A stretch of 64,000 bases of DNA from Alphaproteobacteria bacterium UBA6411 (GTDB lineage: Bacteria > Pseudomonadota > Alphaproteobacteria > CAAGCB01 > CAG-977). The notes under the pieces were generated by a model. The model ran no database searches. It saw nothing but the letters and a program-made list of their open reading frames with translations, and was not told the DNA's origin. Both the position numbers and the translations under genes were made by a program. The stretch spans positions 16,146-80,145 of the forward strand of contig DJPN01000029.1 in assembly GCA_002438565.1 (NCBI GenBank). The letters are read 5' to 3'. The stretch's first letter is position 1. Every line of letters starts with the position of its first letter. Below are positions 53,748 through 62,611 of this stretch, piece after piece.

Positions 53748-54809
53748 ATGACAAAAACACAGAAAATAGTTTTTTGGACGTTTGCGTTCCTGTTGTTTTT
53801 CGCGAGCATATATGTTTTGCGCGACGTGTTGCTGCCGTTTGCGGCGGGGATTGTTTTGGCGTATTTTCTTGACCCCGCAACGACAAAGCTGGAGGCGAAG
53901 CTCCATTCCAGAACAATCGCCGTCGTGATTGTATTCGGCTGTTTTGTCCTGCTGTGTTTGCTGGCTTTGCTGATTATTTTGCCGATAGTTCAAAAACAGC
54001 TGGCTTCGTTTGTCGAAAACGTTCCTGTTTATGTGACTTTGCTGTGGCAGAAAGTCGCGCCGTTTTTGGAAGATTTGAAAGACTATCTGCCCAAACAAGC
54101 CGCCAATTTGAAAGATTCCGTCGCCGAGCATTTATCGGGAGCGGTCAAATTCGCGTTTACGGCAATAGGGCGGCTGGTGTCGCGCAGTGTTGCGCTGCTC
54201 AATATTCTGTCTTTGCTGATTGTAACGCCCGTCGTGACATTTTATCTGTTGCGGGATTGGGAAGTTTTCTGCACCGAAATCAAAGATTTGTTTCCCAGAA
54301 ACGAAGCGGCAACCATTCGGTCTTTGCTGGGGCAAATGAACGACATCCTGTCAGGCTTTATCCGCGGGCAGGCAATGGTTTGCCTGTGTTTGGGCGCGTT
54401 TTACGCCGTGGGGCTGAGCGTGGCCGGGTTGGATTTGGGATTGCTTATCGGCTTGGGCATCGGGGCGCTGTCCTTTATTCCTTATGTCGGATCGACAACG
54501 GGATTTGTCGTCAGCGTGGGACTGAGTCTGGTTCAATTTTCCGATTGGCACAGAACCGTGATAGTCATGGTAATTTTTTTCCTTGGTCAAATGCTGGAAG
54601 GGAACTTTTTGACCCCGAAACTGGTTGGCGAAAAAGTCGGTTTGCCCCCCGTGTGGGTGATGTTCGCCTTGCTGGCCGGTGCGGCTTTGTTCGGATTTTT
54701 GGGCGTGCTGATTGCGGTTCCCGTAGCCGCCGTTATCGGCGTTTTGGTGCGTTTCGGTATTGCGAAATACAAGGAAAGCGCGCTTTATTTGGGCGAAAGC
54801 AATGGCTGA
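53748..54809 (+). CDS. AI-2E family transporter (PerM-like)
   Basis: Encodes 353 residues with about eight hydrophobic segments. Helices near 9-60 are followed by a soluble loop, then the C-terminal membrane block with FYLLRDWE, GQMNDILSGFIRGQAMVCLC and SFIPYVGSTTG. This is the UPF0118/AI-2E permease family, proposed to act as exporters or Na+/H+ antiporters in different members. It starts 16 bases after the DUF2066 stop and overlaps hdaA by eight bases, the usual perM-hda arrangement. Confidence 0.9.
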   Translation: MTKTQKIVFWTFAFLLFFASIYVLRDVLLPFAAGIVLAYFLDPATTKLEAKLHSRTIAVVIVFGCFVLLCLLALLIILPIVQKQLASFVENVPVYVTLLWQKVAPFLEDLKDYLPKQAANLKDSVAEHLSGAVKFAFTAIGRLVSRSVALLNILSLLIVTPVVTFYLLRDWEVFCTEIKDLFPRNEAATIRSLLGQMNDILSGFIRGQAMVCLCLGAFYAVGLSVAGLDLGLLIGLGIGALSFIPYVGSTTGFVVSVGLSLVQFSDWHRTVIVMVIFFLGQMLEGNFLTPKLVGEKVGLPPVWVMFALLAGAALFGFLGVLIAVPVAAVIGVLVRFGIAKYKESALYLGESNG

Positions 54810-55467
54810 CGGCGGATTGCATCAATCGGCGTTTTCTTTTGATGTCAGAACATTGATCGGCCGCGCCGATTTTTTGACTGCGCCCTGCAACAGGGAAGCC
54901 GTCGCCATGATAGACGGTTTTTACGAATCGGGATTTTATGCCGGTGTGATTTACGGCGAAAAAGGATGCGGCAAGTCGCATTTATCCCGCTTGTTTGCCG
55001 AAGTCGTGCGGGAAAAAACGGGCGCGGATACTGTTTTTTTGACAGCTCCGGATTTGATTGAAGCAAAATATGCCGTACTGGAAATTATTCCGCCTGTTGA
55101 TGAAACCGCGCTGTTTCATTGTCTGAACGACTTTAAAAACAGGGGCGGTTATTTGCTGATGACGGCGGAAGAATCGCCGGCCAAGTGGGGATTGTCTTTG
55201 CCCGATTTGATAACGCGTCTGAAAGCCGTGCCGAGGGTTGCCATAGGCGAACCCGATGAAACTTTGCTGAACGCTTTGTTGCTTAAACAATTTGTGGATC
55301 GTCAGTTGACCGTTGCGCCTGATGTCATCGCTTATTTGACAAAAAATATGGAAAGGTCGTTCAAGGCTGTTTCTTTTGTCGTCAAACGGGCGGATGAATT
55401 GTCTTTGGAACGTAAAAACGCCGTGACCATTCCGCTGATAAAACAGGTTTTGGCAGAGTTTCACTAA
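54802..55467 (+). CDS. hdaA: Hda-type DnaA regulatory inactivator
   Basis: Encodes 221 residues, a DnaA-related AAA+ protein without the DnaA DNA-binding domain IV. The Walker A motif is GEKGCGKSH at about residues 52-60, with Hda-like N-terminal FLTAPCNREAVAMI (DnaA-type box VIII arrangement) and a C-terminal RSFKAVSFVVKRADELSL. With the sliding clamp, HdaA stimulates ATP hydrolysis by DnaA after initiation. A clamp-binding motif at the very N-terminus is not obvious. ATG 54802 overlaps the permease stop. Confidence 0.85.
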   Translation: MADGGLHQSAFSFDVRTLIGRADFLTAPCNREAVAMIDGFYESGFYAGVIYGEKGCGKSHLSRLFAEVVREKTGADTVFLTAPDLIEAKYAVLEIIPPVDETALFHCLNDFKNRGGYLLMTAEESPAKWGLSLPDLITRLKAVPRVAIGEPDETLLNALLLKQFVDRQLTVAPDVIAYLTKNMERSFKAVSFVVKRADELSLERKNAVTIPLIKQVLAEFH

Positions 55468-55537
55468 AGGACTGTTCCCGCCGTAAAAAAACTCTCCTAA
55501 TGGGGAGGGGATATGGAGCGAGATTGCTCACTTTGTT

Positions 55538-55601
55538 CGTCGGTCAAGCCGACCGCTCGGGCTGACGCCCTGTGCGTCGTTCGCTGACGCTCACCGAACT
55601 C
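55538..55601 (-). repeat. GC-rich dispersed repeat, copy 2 (tRNA-Ser locus)
   Basis: Reading the minus strand: GAGTTCGGTGAGCG, CGAACGACGCACAGG, CCGAGCGGTCGG, CTTGACCGACG. It is the same element as 14058-14120 and stands in the same place relative to the tRNA and its duplicated 3' end. Confidence 0.8.
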
Positions 55602-55633
55602 GCGAACGCTCCTAACGTTCCCGCTTCATCCGC

Positions 55634-55668
55634 CATAAAAAAACTCCCCATTAGGGGAGTTTTTTTAT
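55634..55668 (-). terminator. Intrinsic terminator of tRNA-Ser
   Basis: Stem ACTCCCC/GGGGAGT with seven As and Ts on either side, immediately behind the tRNA 3' CCA on the minus strand. Confidence 0.88.
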
Positions 55669-55758
55669 GGCGGATGGAGCGAGATTCGAACTCGCGAGGA
55701 GCTGTTAACCCCTACACACTTTCCAGGCGTGCGCCTTCAACCGCTCGGCCATCCATCC
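55668..55758 (-). tRNA. tRNA-Ser (anticodon GGA)
   Basis: 91 bases with encoded CCA. Acceptor arms GGATGGA/TCCATCC, discriminator G, D-arm GGCCGAGCGG, anticodon loop CTGGAAA with GGA, a long variable arm and T-arm GCGAGTTCGAATCTCGC. The long variable arm and G discriminator are class II tRNA-Ser features. Confidence 0.97.
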
Positions 55759-55778
55759 GCTTGTTGAGAACAGAGGTG

Positions 55779-55807
55779 AAATTACAGCATTTGTTTCCGA
55801 AAGGCAA
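55779..55807 (-). promoter_or_regulatory. Promoter of tRNA-Ser
   Basis: Minus strand: TTGCCT (55807-55802) and TAATTT (55784-55779) with a 17-base spacer, about 20 bases upstream of the tRNA. Confidence 0.6.
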
Positions 55808-55917
55808 GCATTTAATTTCTTTTTTTTGATTTTTTATGATTTTTGCCTTGAATTTTTCAGATTTTTTTTAAATATTATCGGTAAGTTTGTTGCAGCAATC
55901 CTTAAGGTTTACAAGCC

Positions 55918-56175
55918 ATGGCTATCGGACGTTTTTTCGGTTGGGTTTTGTTGATTACCGCTGTCGTTACCGCATCCGCGGAGGCTGTTGCCGCATTGGG
56001 AACGGGTGAATACGTCGGCATCGCCACGGCGGACGTTGTTACGATTATAACGGGAATGAGCCCTCAAACGCCTTTGCTGAAATGTCCCGCGTGGGTGTCT
56101 TTGGCGGTTATCGGGATTGCTTTGATGTTCGTGTGCAGGAAAAAAACATACCGCACGTCGTTTGGTTCAAAATAA
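55918..56175 (+). CDS. Small two-helix membrane protein, unknown function
   Basis: Encodes 85 residues. Helix 1 is at about 5-27 (FFGWVLLITAVVTASAEAV) and helix 2 at about 58-74 (WVSLAVIGIALMFVC), with a basic tail. The general pattern (N-terminal helix, then LLKCPAWVSLAVIGIALMF, then R/K) resembles short membrane proteins seen in many alphaproteobacteria, though I cannot name a family. A terminator follows directly. No ribosome binding site stands out beyond AAGG in the leader. Confidence 0.65.
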   Translation: MAIGRFFGWVLLITAVVTASAEAVAALGTGEYVGIATADVVTIITGMSPQTPLLKCPAWVSLAVIGIALMFVCRKKTYRTSFGSK

Positions 56176-56177
56176 AG

Positions 56178-56208
56178 AAAACGCCCCCTTGGTTCGGGGT
56201 GTTTTTTT
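56178..56208 (+). terminator. Terminator after 55918 gene
   Basis: Stem AACGCCCC/GGGGTGTT (with a G-T pair), loop CTTGGTTC, followed by seven Ts. Confidence 0.75.
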
Positions 56209-56294
56209 CGATTTTTGACAAAATAAAAGCACGGTAACCACTTGTTAATGTAAGCCGAAGTAGTATGATACAAAGTTCTACGGAGGGTATTAAA

Positions 56295-56636
56295 ATGCGC
56301 AACATCATTCAGGACAAGCTTTATTTTTCATTCAGGGACACTGACGGAATGTTGAGCTTTTCCATGAACGCGTATGACGGCGATCCGCAAAACCCGCGCT
56401 TTTTGCTGGACGAAAACGGCAAAGCTTTTTTAATCCGCCGTGTGGGGCAGGTGATTGCTTTGGCGGATATGCAGGAGGATTTGTGTCCCGTTTTGCAAAA
56501 AGCCAATCGTGTCCGTATTTTGGAAAACCCCGAGGATTCGTCCGAAATCCTGCGCCAGTACAATGTTCCCGTAACGCTGATTGACGCTGTTTCCGAAAAT
56601 CATTTGCTGACCGAAGCAATGCCGCAAATCGCCTAA
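56295..56636 (+). CDS. Hypothetical protein
   Basis: Encodes 113 residues with no signal peptide or membrane segment and no family I recognise. It looks like a small soluble alpha/beta protein, with features such as FLLDENGKAFLIRRVGQVIA and later ILRQYNVPVTLIDAV. GGAGGG stands seven bases before ATG 56295, so it is well supported as a gene. Its stop overlaps the stop of the convergent 56633-56839 gene by four bases. Function unknown. Confidence 0.7.
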   Translation: MRNIIQDKLYFSFRDTDGMLSFSMNAYDGDPQNPRFLLDENGKAFLIRRVGQVIALADMQEDLCPVLQKANRVRILENPEDSSEILRQYNVPVTLIDAVSENHLLTEAMPQIA

Positions 56637-56839
56637 ACACGGGCATAATAGTCGTATACTTCCGCAAACAAATCAAACGTCGATTCGTCGGAAACGGTCA
56701 ATTCCGATTCGATTAAATCCCGCAAAGCTTGGCAAAAATAATCCAAATCCGTTTCGGTCGTGTTGCGCGCCGCCGTTTGCGCGCGTTCCAAAAACGCCAA
56801 AGCTTCCGTTCTCAGCCGTTCAATGATTTCCTTGTCCAT
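56633..56839 (-). CDS. Small acidic hypothetical protein
   Basis: Encodes 68 residues, mostly helical and acidic (RTEALAFLERAQTAARN, ESELTVSDESTFDLFAEVYD). On the minus strand AAGGAGCGAA stands directly before the ATG, and a TATATA-rich stretch lies upstream. There is no known motif. It converges with the 56295 gene, overlapping at the stop codons. Function unknown. Confidence 0.65.
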   Translation of the reverse strand: MDKEIIERLRTEALAFLERAQTAARNTTETDLDYFCQALRDLIESELTVSDESTFDLFAEVYDYYARV

Positions 56840-56955
56840 TTTCGCTCCTTATATATAACGAATTGTTGTTATTTTAAGGCTTTTGTCAAGAACGTTGACA
56901 ATCGGCGGCTTTCGCCCCATTATCCGGAAAAGTTTTATTTTAAATGGGGAAAGTT

Positions 56956-58281
56956 ATGAAAATCGGTTTTGTGTCGCTAGGATGTTCCAAAAATCAAATT
57001 GATTCGGAAATGATGCTGGCTCATTTGAAAAACGCGGGATTCGAGCTGACGGGTAAATCGCGCGAAGCCGAAGTGATTGTGGTCAATACATGCGGCTTTA
57101 TCGGCGATGCCAAACAGGAATCTTACGAAGCCATCGAGGAAATGGCGCAGCTGAAAAAGAAAGCCAAGCTGAAAAAACTGATTGTGGCGGGCTGTCTGGC
57201 TGAACGTTACCGCGACAAAATTCTGGAACAAATGCCCGAAGTCGATGCGGTTATCGGCGTCGGCAGCGTTCATGATATTGTCGAAGCCGTCAATCAAAGC
57301 TTTGAACAGGACAAAGTGCAGATTTACGGCGACGCGCACAAAGCAGAAATCGGCGGCGAACGGCTGCGTGTGGGCGATGCTTTTTCGGCGTATCTGCGGG
57401 TGTCCGAGGGATGCAACAACCGCTGCACTTACTGCGCCATTCCGATGATTCGCGGCAATTACCGTTCCCGCACGATGGAAGATATTCTGGACGAAGCCAA
57501 AAAGCTGGACGCGGACGGCGTTGTCGAGCTGAACTTGATTGCGCAGGACACGTCATGCTACGGGGTGGATTTGTACAAAAAGCCGATGCTGCCCGAATTG
57601 CTGCACCGTTTGGCGCAGGAAACGAACATCCCTTGGATTCGGCTGTTTTACTGTTACCCCGACAAAATTACGGACGAACTGATTGCAGAAATGCGCGACA
57701 ATCCCAAAGTGTTGCACTATATCGACATTCCCATTCAGCACATCAACGACACGGTGCTGAAACGCATGAACCGTCACGGAAACCGCGCCTTGATTGAAGA
57801 TGTGATTAAAAAACTGCGCGCCGCCATGCCCGACATTGTGATTCGCACAACGGCGATTGTCGGATTCCCCGGCGAAACGGAAGAGCAGTTCAACGAATTG
57901 CTGGACTTTGCGGTAACCGCGCGATTCAACCGTTTCGGCGCGTTTTCCTATTCGCGCGAAGAAGGAACGCCTGCTTACGATTTCCCCGATCAAATCGATG
58001 AAGACGACAAGCTTGACCGCTATGAAGCGATTATGGACGCGCAATCAGATGTCAGTCTGTCGTATCAGCAGGCGCGCATTGGCGAAATTGCAACGGTGCT
58101 GTGCGAAGGTTTCGATGACGAGCAGAATTTGTATTACGGGCGCGACTATGCAAACGCTCCCGACATTGACGGCCGGATTTATTTCAGTTCTTCGCGCAAA
58201 AAAGTCAAACCGGGGCAGTTTGTCCGCGTTAAAATCAAAGATGCCGATCCGTATGATTTGTACGGCTCTGTCGTGAAGTGA
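56956..58281 (+). CDS. rimO: Ribosomal protein S12 methylthiotransferase RimO
   Basis: Encodes 441 residues. The N-terminal MTTase domain begins FVSLGCSKNQIDSE, and the radical-SAM cluster cysteines are in EGCNNRCTYCAIP at about residue 152. A C-terminal TRAM domain (about 375-440) completes it. RimO adds a methylthio group to Asp-88 of ribosomal protein S12. CSKN and the EGCNNRC context separate it from MiaB. ATG 56956 has GGGGAAAG at suitable spacing; ATG 56944 lacks one. Confidence 0.96.
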   Translation: MKIGFVSLGCSKNQIDSEMMLAHLKNAGFELTGKSREAEVIVVNTCGFIGDAKQESYEAIEEMAQLKKKAKLKKLIVAGCLAERYRDKILEQMPEVDAVIGVGSVHDIVEAVNQSFEQDKVQIYGDAHKAEIGGERLRVGDAFSAYLRVSEGCNNRCTYCAIPMIRGNYRSRTMEDILDEAKKLDADGVVELNLIAQDTSCYGVDLYKKPMLPELLHRLAQETNIPWIRLFYCYPDKITDELIAEMRDNPKVLHYIDIPIQHINDTVLKRMNRHGNRALIEDVIKKLRAAMPDIVIRTTAIVGFPGETEEQFNELLDFAVTARFNRFGAFSYSREEGTPAYDFPDQIDEDDKLDRYEAIMDAQSDVSLSYQQARIGEIATVLCEGFDDEQNLYYGRDYANAPDIDGRIYFSSSRKKVKPGQFVRVKIKDADPYDLYGSVVK

Positions 58282-58283
58282 TG

Positions 58284-58311
58284 AAAAAGCCCCGATTTTT
58301 TCGGGGCTTTT
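58284..58311 (+). terminator. Terminator after rimO
   Basis: Stem AAAGCCCCGA/TCGGGGCTTT with flanking A- and T-tracts; it may serve the convergent gene at 58315 as well. Confidence 0.9.
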
Positions 58312-58314
58312 GCT

Positions 58315-59127
58315 TTATTTGATGTCAATCTTTGTTTCATCTGCGGGGCAGGCGCTTTTTCCCGCAGGTTTGTAAAAAGCGAATGTTGATTTGATGCGGT
58401 TGCAAAGCGGGCAGGAACATTTGTTCCATTGTTTCTGATACATCAGCCACCACAATCCGAAAGAAACGACAGCCAGCGCCGCCAACAGCAAATACTGCGC
58501 GGCGGTTGAATCATACCGCACGGACAGCGGATAGAGCAGGAATTGGATAATCAGCACGCCAAGCAGGAAAACAAACGCTTTCAACCCGAAACGGTATTCG
58601 GACGAACGATTTGCCCGTCCGCGGAAACTGACGCGGTAAAACAGTGCGTACCACGGCAATTCCATAATAATAAAAGCGGCCAAGGTCAAAACGGCAACCA
58701 GCAGCATGTCCGATTTTGCGGCAATTCTTTCCAAAGCGGGCAATGTCGAATCGACGCCCTGCAAAAACAAGCGAATGGCGAAAATGCGGCAAGCGATTTC
58801 CAAAACAAACAGGCCGAAATACATTGAAATCCGCTTCAAAAAAGCGCCCGAAAAGATTTTCAAAACGACTTGCGACGCGGATACGTCGGTTTGTCCGTCA
58901 CGGATAATGGCTTTCAGCCGAGGTTTCGGCATGAAAACCAGACAGGCCGTTTCCCGAACCAAAAACATTGTGAAAAAGAATGTAATCAGCGCAAAGAAAA
59001 TGAACGGCGTATAGATGTATAAGTCAACGAACAAGGGTAAAAACAGAAAGCTGACGCCCATGAACAAAATGTAAAAGGCGGCTATGCCCAAAATTCCCCA
59101 GCAGATTTTTTTGACGGTTCTGTTCAT
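58315..59127 (-). CDS. Multi-pass membrane protein with a C-terminal CPxC site, unknown function
   Basis: Encodes 270 residues with about six hydrophobic segments (near 8-30, 38-60, 100-120, 140-160, 180-205, 212-232). The C-terminal soluble tail contains NKCSCPLCNRI and a later Cys, so it could bind metal or take part in thiol chemistry. ATG 59127 is favoured because AAGGA stands nine bases upstream; the TTG at 59133 is too close. I recognise no family. It follows pyrG on the same strand, 63 bases away. Confidence 0.65.
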   Translation of the reverse strand: MNRTVKKICWGILGIAAFYILFMGVSFLFLPLFVDLYIYTPFIFFALITFFFTMFLVRETACLVFMPKPRLKAIIRDGQTDVSASQVVLKIFSGAFLKRISMYFGLFVLEIACRIFAIRLFLQGVDSTLPALERIAAKSDMLLVAVLTLAAFIIMELPWYALFYRVSFRGRANRSSEYRFGLKAFVFLLGVLIIQFLLYPLSVRYDSTAAQYLLLAALAVVSFGLWWLMYQKQWNKCSCPLCNRIKSTFAFYKPAGKSACPADETKIDIK

Positions 59128-59189
59128 TATCAAGATTCCTTTTTCAAAGGTGGATATGCTTGTTTTAGCATAAATTCAAACGCAAGGCT

Positions 59190-60830
59190 TTATAGTAAAG
59201 TGGTTTGATCCAACGCCGCTTTGATAAAACCTTTAAACAGCGGATGCGGCGCAAACGCGCGCGATTTGAATTCGGGGTGGAATTGAACCGCCAAATAGAA
59301 CGGATGATCTTTCAATTCGACAATTTCCGGCAGCAGTCCGTCGGGTGAAACGCCCGAAATTTGCAGACCTTTTTCCTCCAGCCGTTTGGCGATGTCCATG
59401 TTGACCTCGTAGCGGTGACGGTGCCGTTCATGAATTTCCGCGGCGTTGTCATACAGTTTCGCCGCCAAAGATCCCGCTTTCAAACGGCAGGGGTACGCCC
59501 CCAGGCGCATGGTGCCGCCGACGTCCGTTTTTTCGGAACGGATTTGTTTTTTGCCGTCTTGTTCCCATTCGGTCATCAACGCGACGACGGGCGTGCAGTC
59601 TTTGGTGAATTCGGTCGAACTGGCGTCCGCTATGCCCAGCAAATGGCGCGCCGCTTCGATAACGGCGGTTTGCATGCCCAGGCATATGCCGAAGAACGGC
59701 AGTTTGTGTTCGCGGGCGAACTGTTCGGCCAGCATTTTGCCTTCGACGCCACGCGTGCCGAATCCGCCGGGGACAAGGATGCCCTGAACATCGGCGAACG
59801 TTTCCGCGATTTGTTCGGGCGTTTTGCCTTCCAGCGTGTCGGATTCAATCCATTTGACGTTGACTTTCGTTTTATGCGCAATGCCCGCGTGGAAAATCGC
59901 TTCGTTCAAAGATTTGTAAGCTTCCAGCAGTCCGCAGTACTTGCCGACGACGGCGATTGAAACCGAATGTTCCCAGTTGCCGATGACGTTGACGATGTTT
60001 TCCCACCGCGACAAATCGGGTTTGTTCGCGTTGTCCATTTTGAAGTAGTGCAAAATGCGGTCGTCCAATCCCGCTTCATGGTATTGCAGGGGGATTTTGT
60101 AGATGCTGTCGGCGTCCAAAGCGGCAATCACGTCTTGCGGCGCGATGTTGCAAAACAGCGCGATTTTGGCGCGTTCGCTTTCGGAAAGGGCGACGGCGGA
60201 GCGGCACAGCAGGATGTTGGGCTGAATTCCCGTTTCCAACAGCTGTTTGACGGAATGTTGCGTCGGTTTGGTTTTCAGTTCGCCCGCCGTCGGAATGTAC
60301 GGCAACAGCGTCAAGTGCAAAAACAGGCAGTTTTCCTTGCCGACCTGGTTGGCGTACTGGCGAATCGCTTCCAGAAACAAAGTGCCTTCGATATCGCCGA
60401 CCGTGCCGCCGATTTCGTACATGACAAAATCCTCGTCCGTCAAATCGGATTCGATGAAGTGTTTGATTTCGTCGGTAACATGAGGAATGGCCTGCACCGT
60501 CGCGCCCAGATATTCGCCGCGGCGTTCTTTCATCAGCACGTTATAATAAATGCGGCCGCCCGAAATTGAATCGGTTTTGTGGCACGGATTGCCGATAAAG
60601 CGTTCGTAATGTCCCAAATCCAAATCCGTTTCCGCGCCGTCGTCCGTGACAAACACTTCACCATGCTGGAAAGGCGACATCGTGCCGGGGTCGATGTTCA
60701 AATACGGATCCATTTTGCGCATGCGGACTTTGAACCCGCGCGCCTGCAGCAAAGCCCCGATAGCCGCGGAAGCCATGCCTTTTCCCAACGAAGAAACAAC
60801 CCCGCCCGTGATAAAGATGTATTTTGTCAT
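59190..60830 (-). CDS. pyrG: CTP synthase
   Basis: Encodes 546 residues. The N-terminal amidoligase domain begins with the signature [15 protein letters not shown], and the C-terminal class I glutamine amidotransferase domain has the nucleophile Cys in FFGICLGMQ and the His-Pro-Glu in VQFHPEFKS. It converts UTP to CTP using glutamine ammonia and ATP. The length is normal. It is divergent from a lipoprotein gene, with 124 bases between them. Confidence 0.98.
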   Translation of the reverse strand: MTKYIFITGGVVSSLGKGMASAAIGALLQARGFKVRMRKMDPYLNIDPGTMSPFQHGEVFVTDDGAETDLDLGHYERFIGNPCHKTDSISGGRIYYNVLMKERRGEYLGATVQAIPHVTDEIKHFIESDLTDEDFVMYEIGGTVGDIEGTLFLEAIRQYANQVGKENCLFLHLTLLPYIPTAGELKTKPTQHSVKQLLETGIQPNILLCRSAVALSESERAKIALFCNIAPQDVIAALDADSIYKIPLQYHEAGLDDRILHYFKMDNANKPDLSRWENIVNVIGNWEHSVSIAVVGKYCGLLEAYKSLNEAIFHAGIAHKTKVNVKWIESDTLEGKTPEQIAETFADVQGILVPGGFGTRGVEGKMLAEQFAREHKLPFFGICLGMQTAVIEAARHLLGIADASSTEFTKDCTPVVALMTEWEQDGKKQIRSEKTDVGGTMRLGAYPCRLKAGSLAAKLYDNAAEIHERHRHRYEVNMDIAKRLEEKGLQISGVSPDGLLPEIVELKDHPFYLAVQFHPEFKSRAFAPHPLFKGFIKAALDQTTLL

Positions 60831-60954
60831 AATCAGCCTTTCCTGTTTGGTTTTTTGGTATCATATCGGGGCGGACGGTAAAGTAAAGCTTTTTTAAGGG
60901 CTTTTTAACCAAGTTTGCGTAAAATAAAGAAAATTTTTAACAAGGGTTTTTGCG

Positions 60955-61380
60955 ATGAAAAAGTTTTTGCTGACTGTGCTGATGCTGGCAATGGCGGGAT
61001 GCGCCAATACGGAATCGATGAACCGGAGCGCCGATGACGCAAACGGTTTATCCCCCAGTTTCGCGCAATTCAACGACATTCCCATTCCGGAAAAGGCGAC
61101 CATGGATCTGAAACAGACTTTGCTGCTGGGCGGGTCGTCGTCGTGGATAGGGCGTTTGGTGTTTTCGACGCCGTATTCGTTAAACAGCATGTTTGACTTT
61201 TATATGTCGGAAATGCCCAAGTTCGGCTGGAAGGAAGTCACCGTCGTGCGTTCCAAAATCAGCGTGATGACTTTTACGAACAAAAGCCGCATCGCGACAA
61301 TTCAGCTGGAACAGGATTTGGTCAACGGATCGGTCGTTTCCTTTACCGTTTCGCCGAAATCCGAAGCAAAAACAAAATAA
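60955..61380 (+). CDS. Small lipoprotein, unknown function
   Basis: Encodes 141 residues. The signal MKKFLLTVLMLAMAGC ends with a good lipobox (AMAG then Cys at 16). The mature part has NDIPIPEKATMDLKQTLLLG and a compact alpha/beta region with a Phe/Tyr-rich stretch (SLNSMFDFYMSEMPKFGW). This resembles short lipoproteins in alphaproteobacteria, probably in the outer membrane. A bidirectional terminator follows. Function unknown. Confidence 0.75.
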   Translation: MKKFLLTVLMLAMAGCANTESMNRSADDANGLSPSFAQFNDIPIPEKATMDLKQTLLLGGSSSWIGRLVFSTPYSLNSMFDFYMSEMPKFGWKEVTVVRSKISVMTFTNKSRIATIQLEQDLVNGSVVSFTVSPKSEAKTK

Positions 61381-61393
61381 CGGTGCGGAATTG

Positions 61394-61422
61394 AAAAAAG
61401 CCCTCGGCAGAGGGCTTTTTTT
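61394..61422 (+). terminator. Bidirectional terminator
   Basis: Stem AAAAAAGCCCTC/GAGGGCTTTTTT between the convergent lipoprotein and metallopeptidase-like genes. Confidence 0.9.
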
Positions 61423-61429
61423 ATTGCAG

Positions 61430-62500
61430 TCAGCGCGCTTTGTTTTGATAAATTTTGTTGAGCAAAGCCGTTTTTTTCAAATCAAACGAACGGCCGCAGT
61501 CGCTGCTGCGTGAACAATCGGACAAAGATCCGCGGGACGGCAGCTGCTGATAGCTGTAATCTTTCGTCTGATCCGTCAATTTCAAGCGGCGCTGAAAGAA
61601 ACGGTCGGCCGCTTCTTTGGTTTCGTAAGCGATTCCGCACATTTTCGGGTTGTCCAAAACGTGCAAATCGGTTTTCAAATAGCAGTCGCCGTTTTCCGTT
61701 TCGCATACTTGTTTGACGATTTGTTCGGACGTCATGTGTCCGCGGAACGGCCGCTGTGCGAAAATGTGCAGCTGCTCCGTTTCGTCCTTGCCGTCAACGG
61801 ATTCCAAATGCGCTTTCAAATACCCGTGTTCATAGGCGGAAACCAAATCCTGCTGGTCGAACCAGCCGCGAAAAGCAATGGACATATTCATGTTCCGGTC
61901 GGCCAAAACTTTTTCAAGCGGTTTGTCCGCAGAATACAGGGGAACGTCCGCAACAATGGGCGGATAAGCTTCTTTAAACGCCTTGAACGCCGAACCGTTA
62001 TGCGTCGCCGCGCGGATTTCCAACGCCGTTTGCAGGGCAACGGCTTGGGCGTCGGCTTCTTTGGCGCGGCGCAGGCGCAGTTCCGTGGCGATGTCGTAAG
62101 TGCAGAAATGCGAATCGATGCCGCGCATGTCCTGCTGGGCGTGGCGCGCTTCATGAGCAAACGTCGTTGTCAGTTTCGCGTCGTTCATGCACGGATTTAA
62201 CAGGATTGTTTTGTCTTCTTTGCTGCAAGTGCCGCAGCTGTTCGCCAACAGCTCGAATCCGACTGAATATCCGGCTTTGGCGGCGTCTTCCAACACTTTT
62301 TTGCCCGTCGGTGAATTTTTGGCAATAACGTTGATTAAGTGAGTCAGCCGCTTTTTTTCCGATTTTGAACCGGTTAAAACTAAATCGATTTCGGGCAGTT
62401 CGTCCTTGTATGAACCGCGCATAATCGGCGATGAAAATACGCGGGACAAAAACGAATGTTCGGCATTTTTCGGATTGAAAGCTTCAGCCAAAACGGACAT
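61430..62500 (-). CDS. Putative HExxH metallopeptidase (DUF6782-like)
   Basis: Encodes 356 residues without a signal peptide. Residues 116-120 read HEARH, an HExxH zinc site inside TTTFAHEARHAQQD, and a downstream acidic segment (ATELRLRRAKEADAQAVALQ) could supply the third ligand. The C-terminal 60 residues are Ser/Cys-rich. The family resembles one I know as DUF6782 putative metallopeptidases of alphaproteobacteria. An upstream pair CGTC (residues 89-92) may form a disulphide or metal site. Substrate unknown; it could be a secreted effector by a non-Sec route, but nothing here shows it. Confidence 0.7.
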   Translation of the reverse strand: MSVLAEAFNPKNAEHSFLSRVFSSPIMRGSYKDELPEIDLVLTGSKSEKKRLTHLINVIAKNSPTGKKVLEDAAKAGYSVGFELLANSCGTCSKEDKTILLNPCMNDAKLTTTFAHEARHAQQDMRGIDSHFCTYDIATELRLRRAKEADAQAVALQTALEIRAATHNGSAFKAFKEAYPPIVADVPLYSADKPLEKVLADRNMNMSIAFRGWFDQQDLVSAYEHGYLKAHLESVDGKDETEQLHIFAQRPFRGHMTSEQIVKQVCETENGDCYLKTDLHVLDNPKMCGIAYETKEAADRFFQRRLKLTDQTKDYSYQQLPSRGSLSDCSRSSDCGRSFDLKKTALLNKIYQNKAR

Positions 62501-62561
62501 AAGACGGCCTCCTTGTAAAACTGGACGAAATTATAACCGTTTTTTCGATAAAATGAAACAG

Positions 62562-62597
62562 AAAAAAAGCCCCGCAAAAATGATTTTACGGGGCTTT
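62562..62597 (-). terminator. Terminator of ccrM
   Basis: Minus strand: stem AAAGCCCCG/CGGGGCTTT with an A/T-rich loop, then an oligo-T run, 15 bases after the ccrM stop. Confidence 0.8.
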
Positions 62598-62611
62598 CGG
62601 AAAGAAAATTT

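Larger units (their letters stand above)
55474..55688 (-). repeat. Duplication of tRNA-Ser 3' end and terminator
   Basis: On the minus strand, the tRNA-Ser 3' end, terminator and following bases (55688 down to 55617) recur in diverged form at 55526 down to 55474: TGGAGCGAGATT, AAAAAAACTC and GTTCCCGCC blocks are shared. The second copy has no complete tRNA, and its terminator stem has decayed. About 90 bases separate the copies. No protein gene is seen in 55468-55917. Confidence 0.8.

Noticed and set aside
61430..62500. Toxin of the T6SS
   Set aside because: There is no linkage to the secretion locus and no fusion to PAAR, VgrG or Hcp; only a general metallopeptidase motif.
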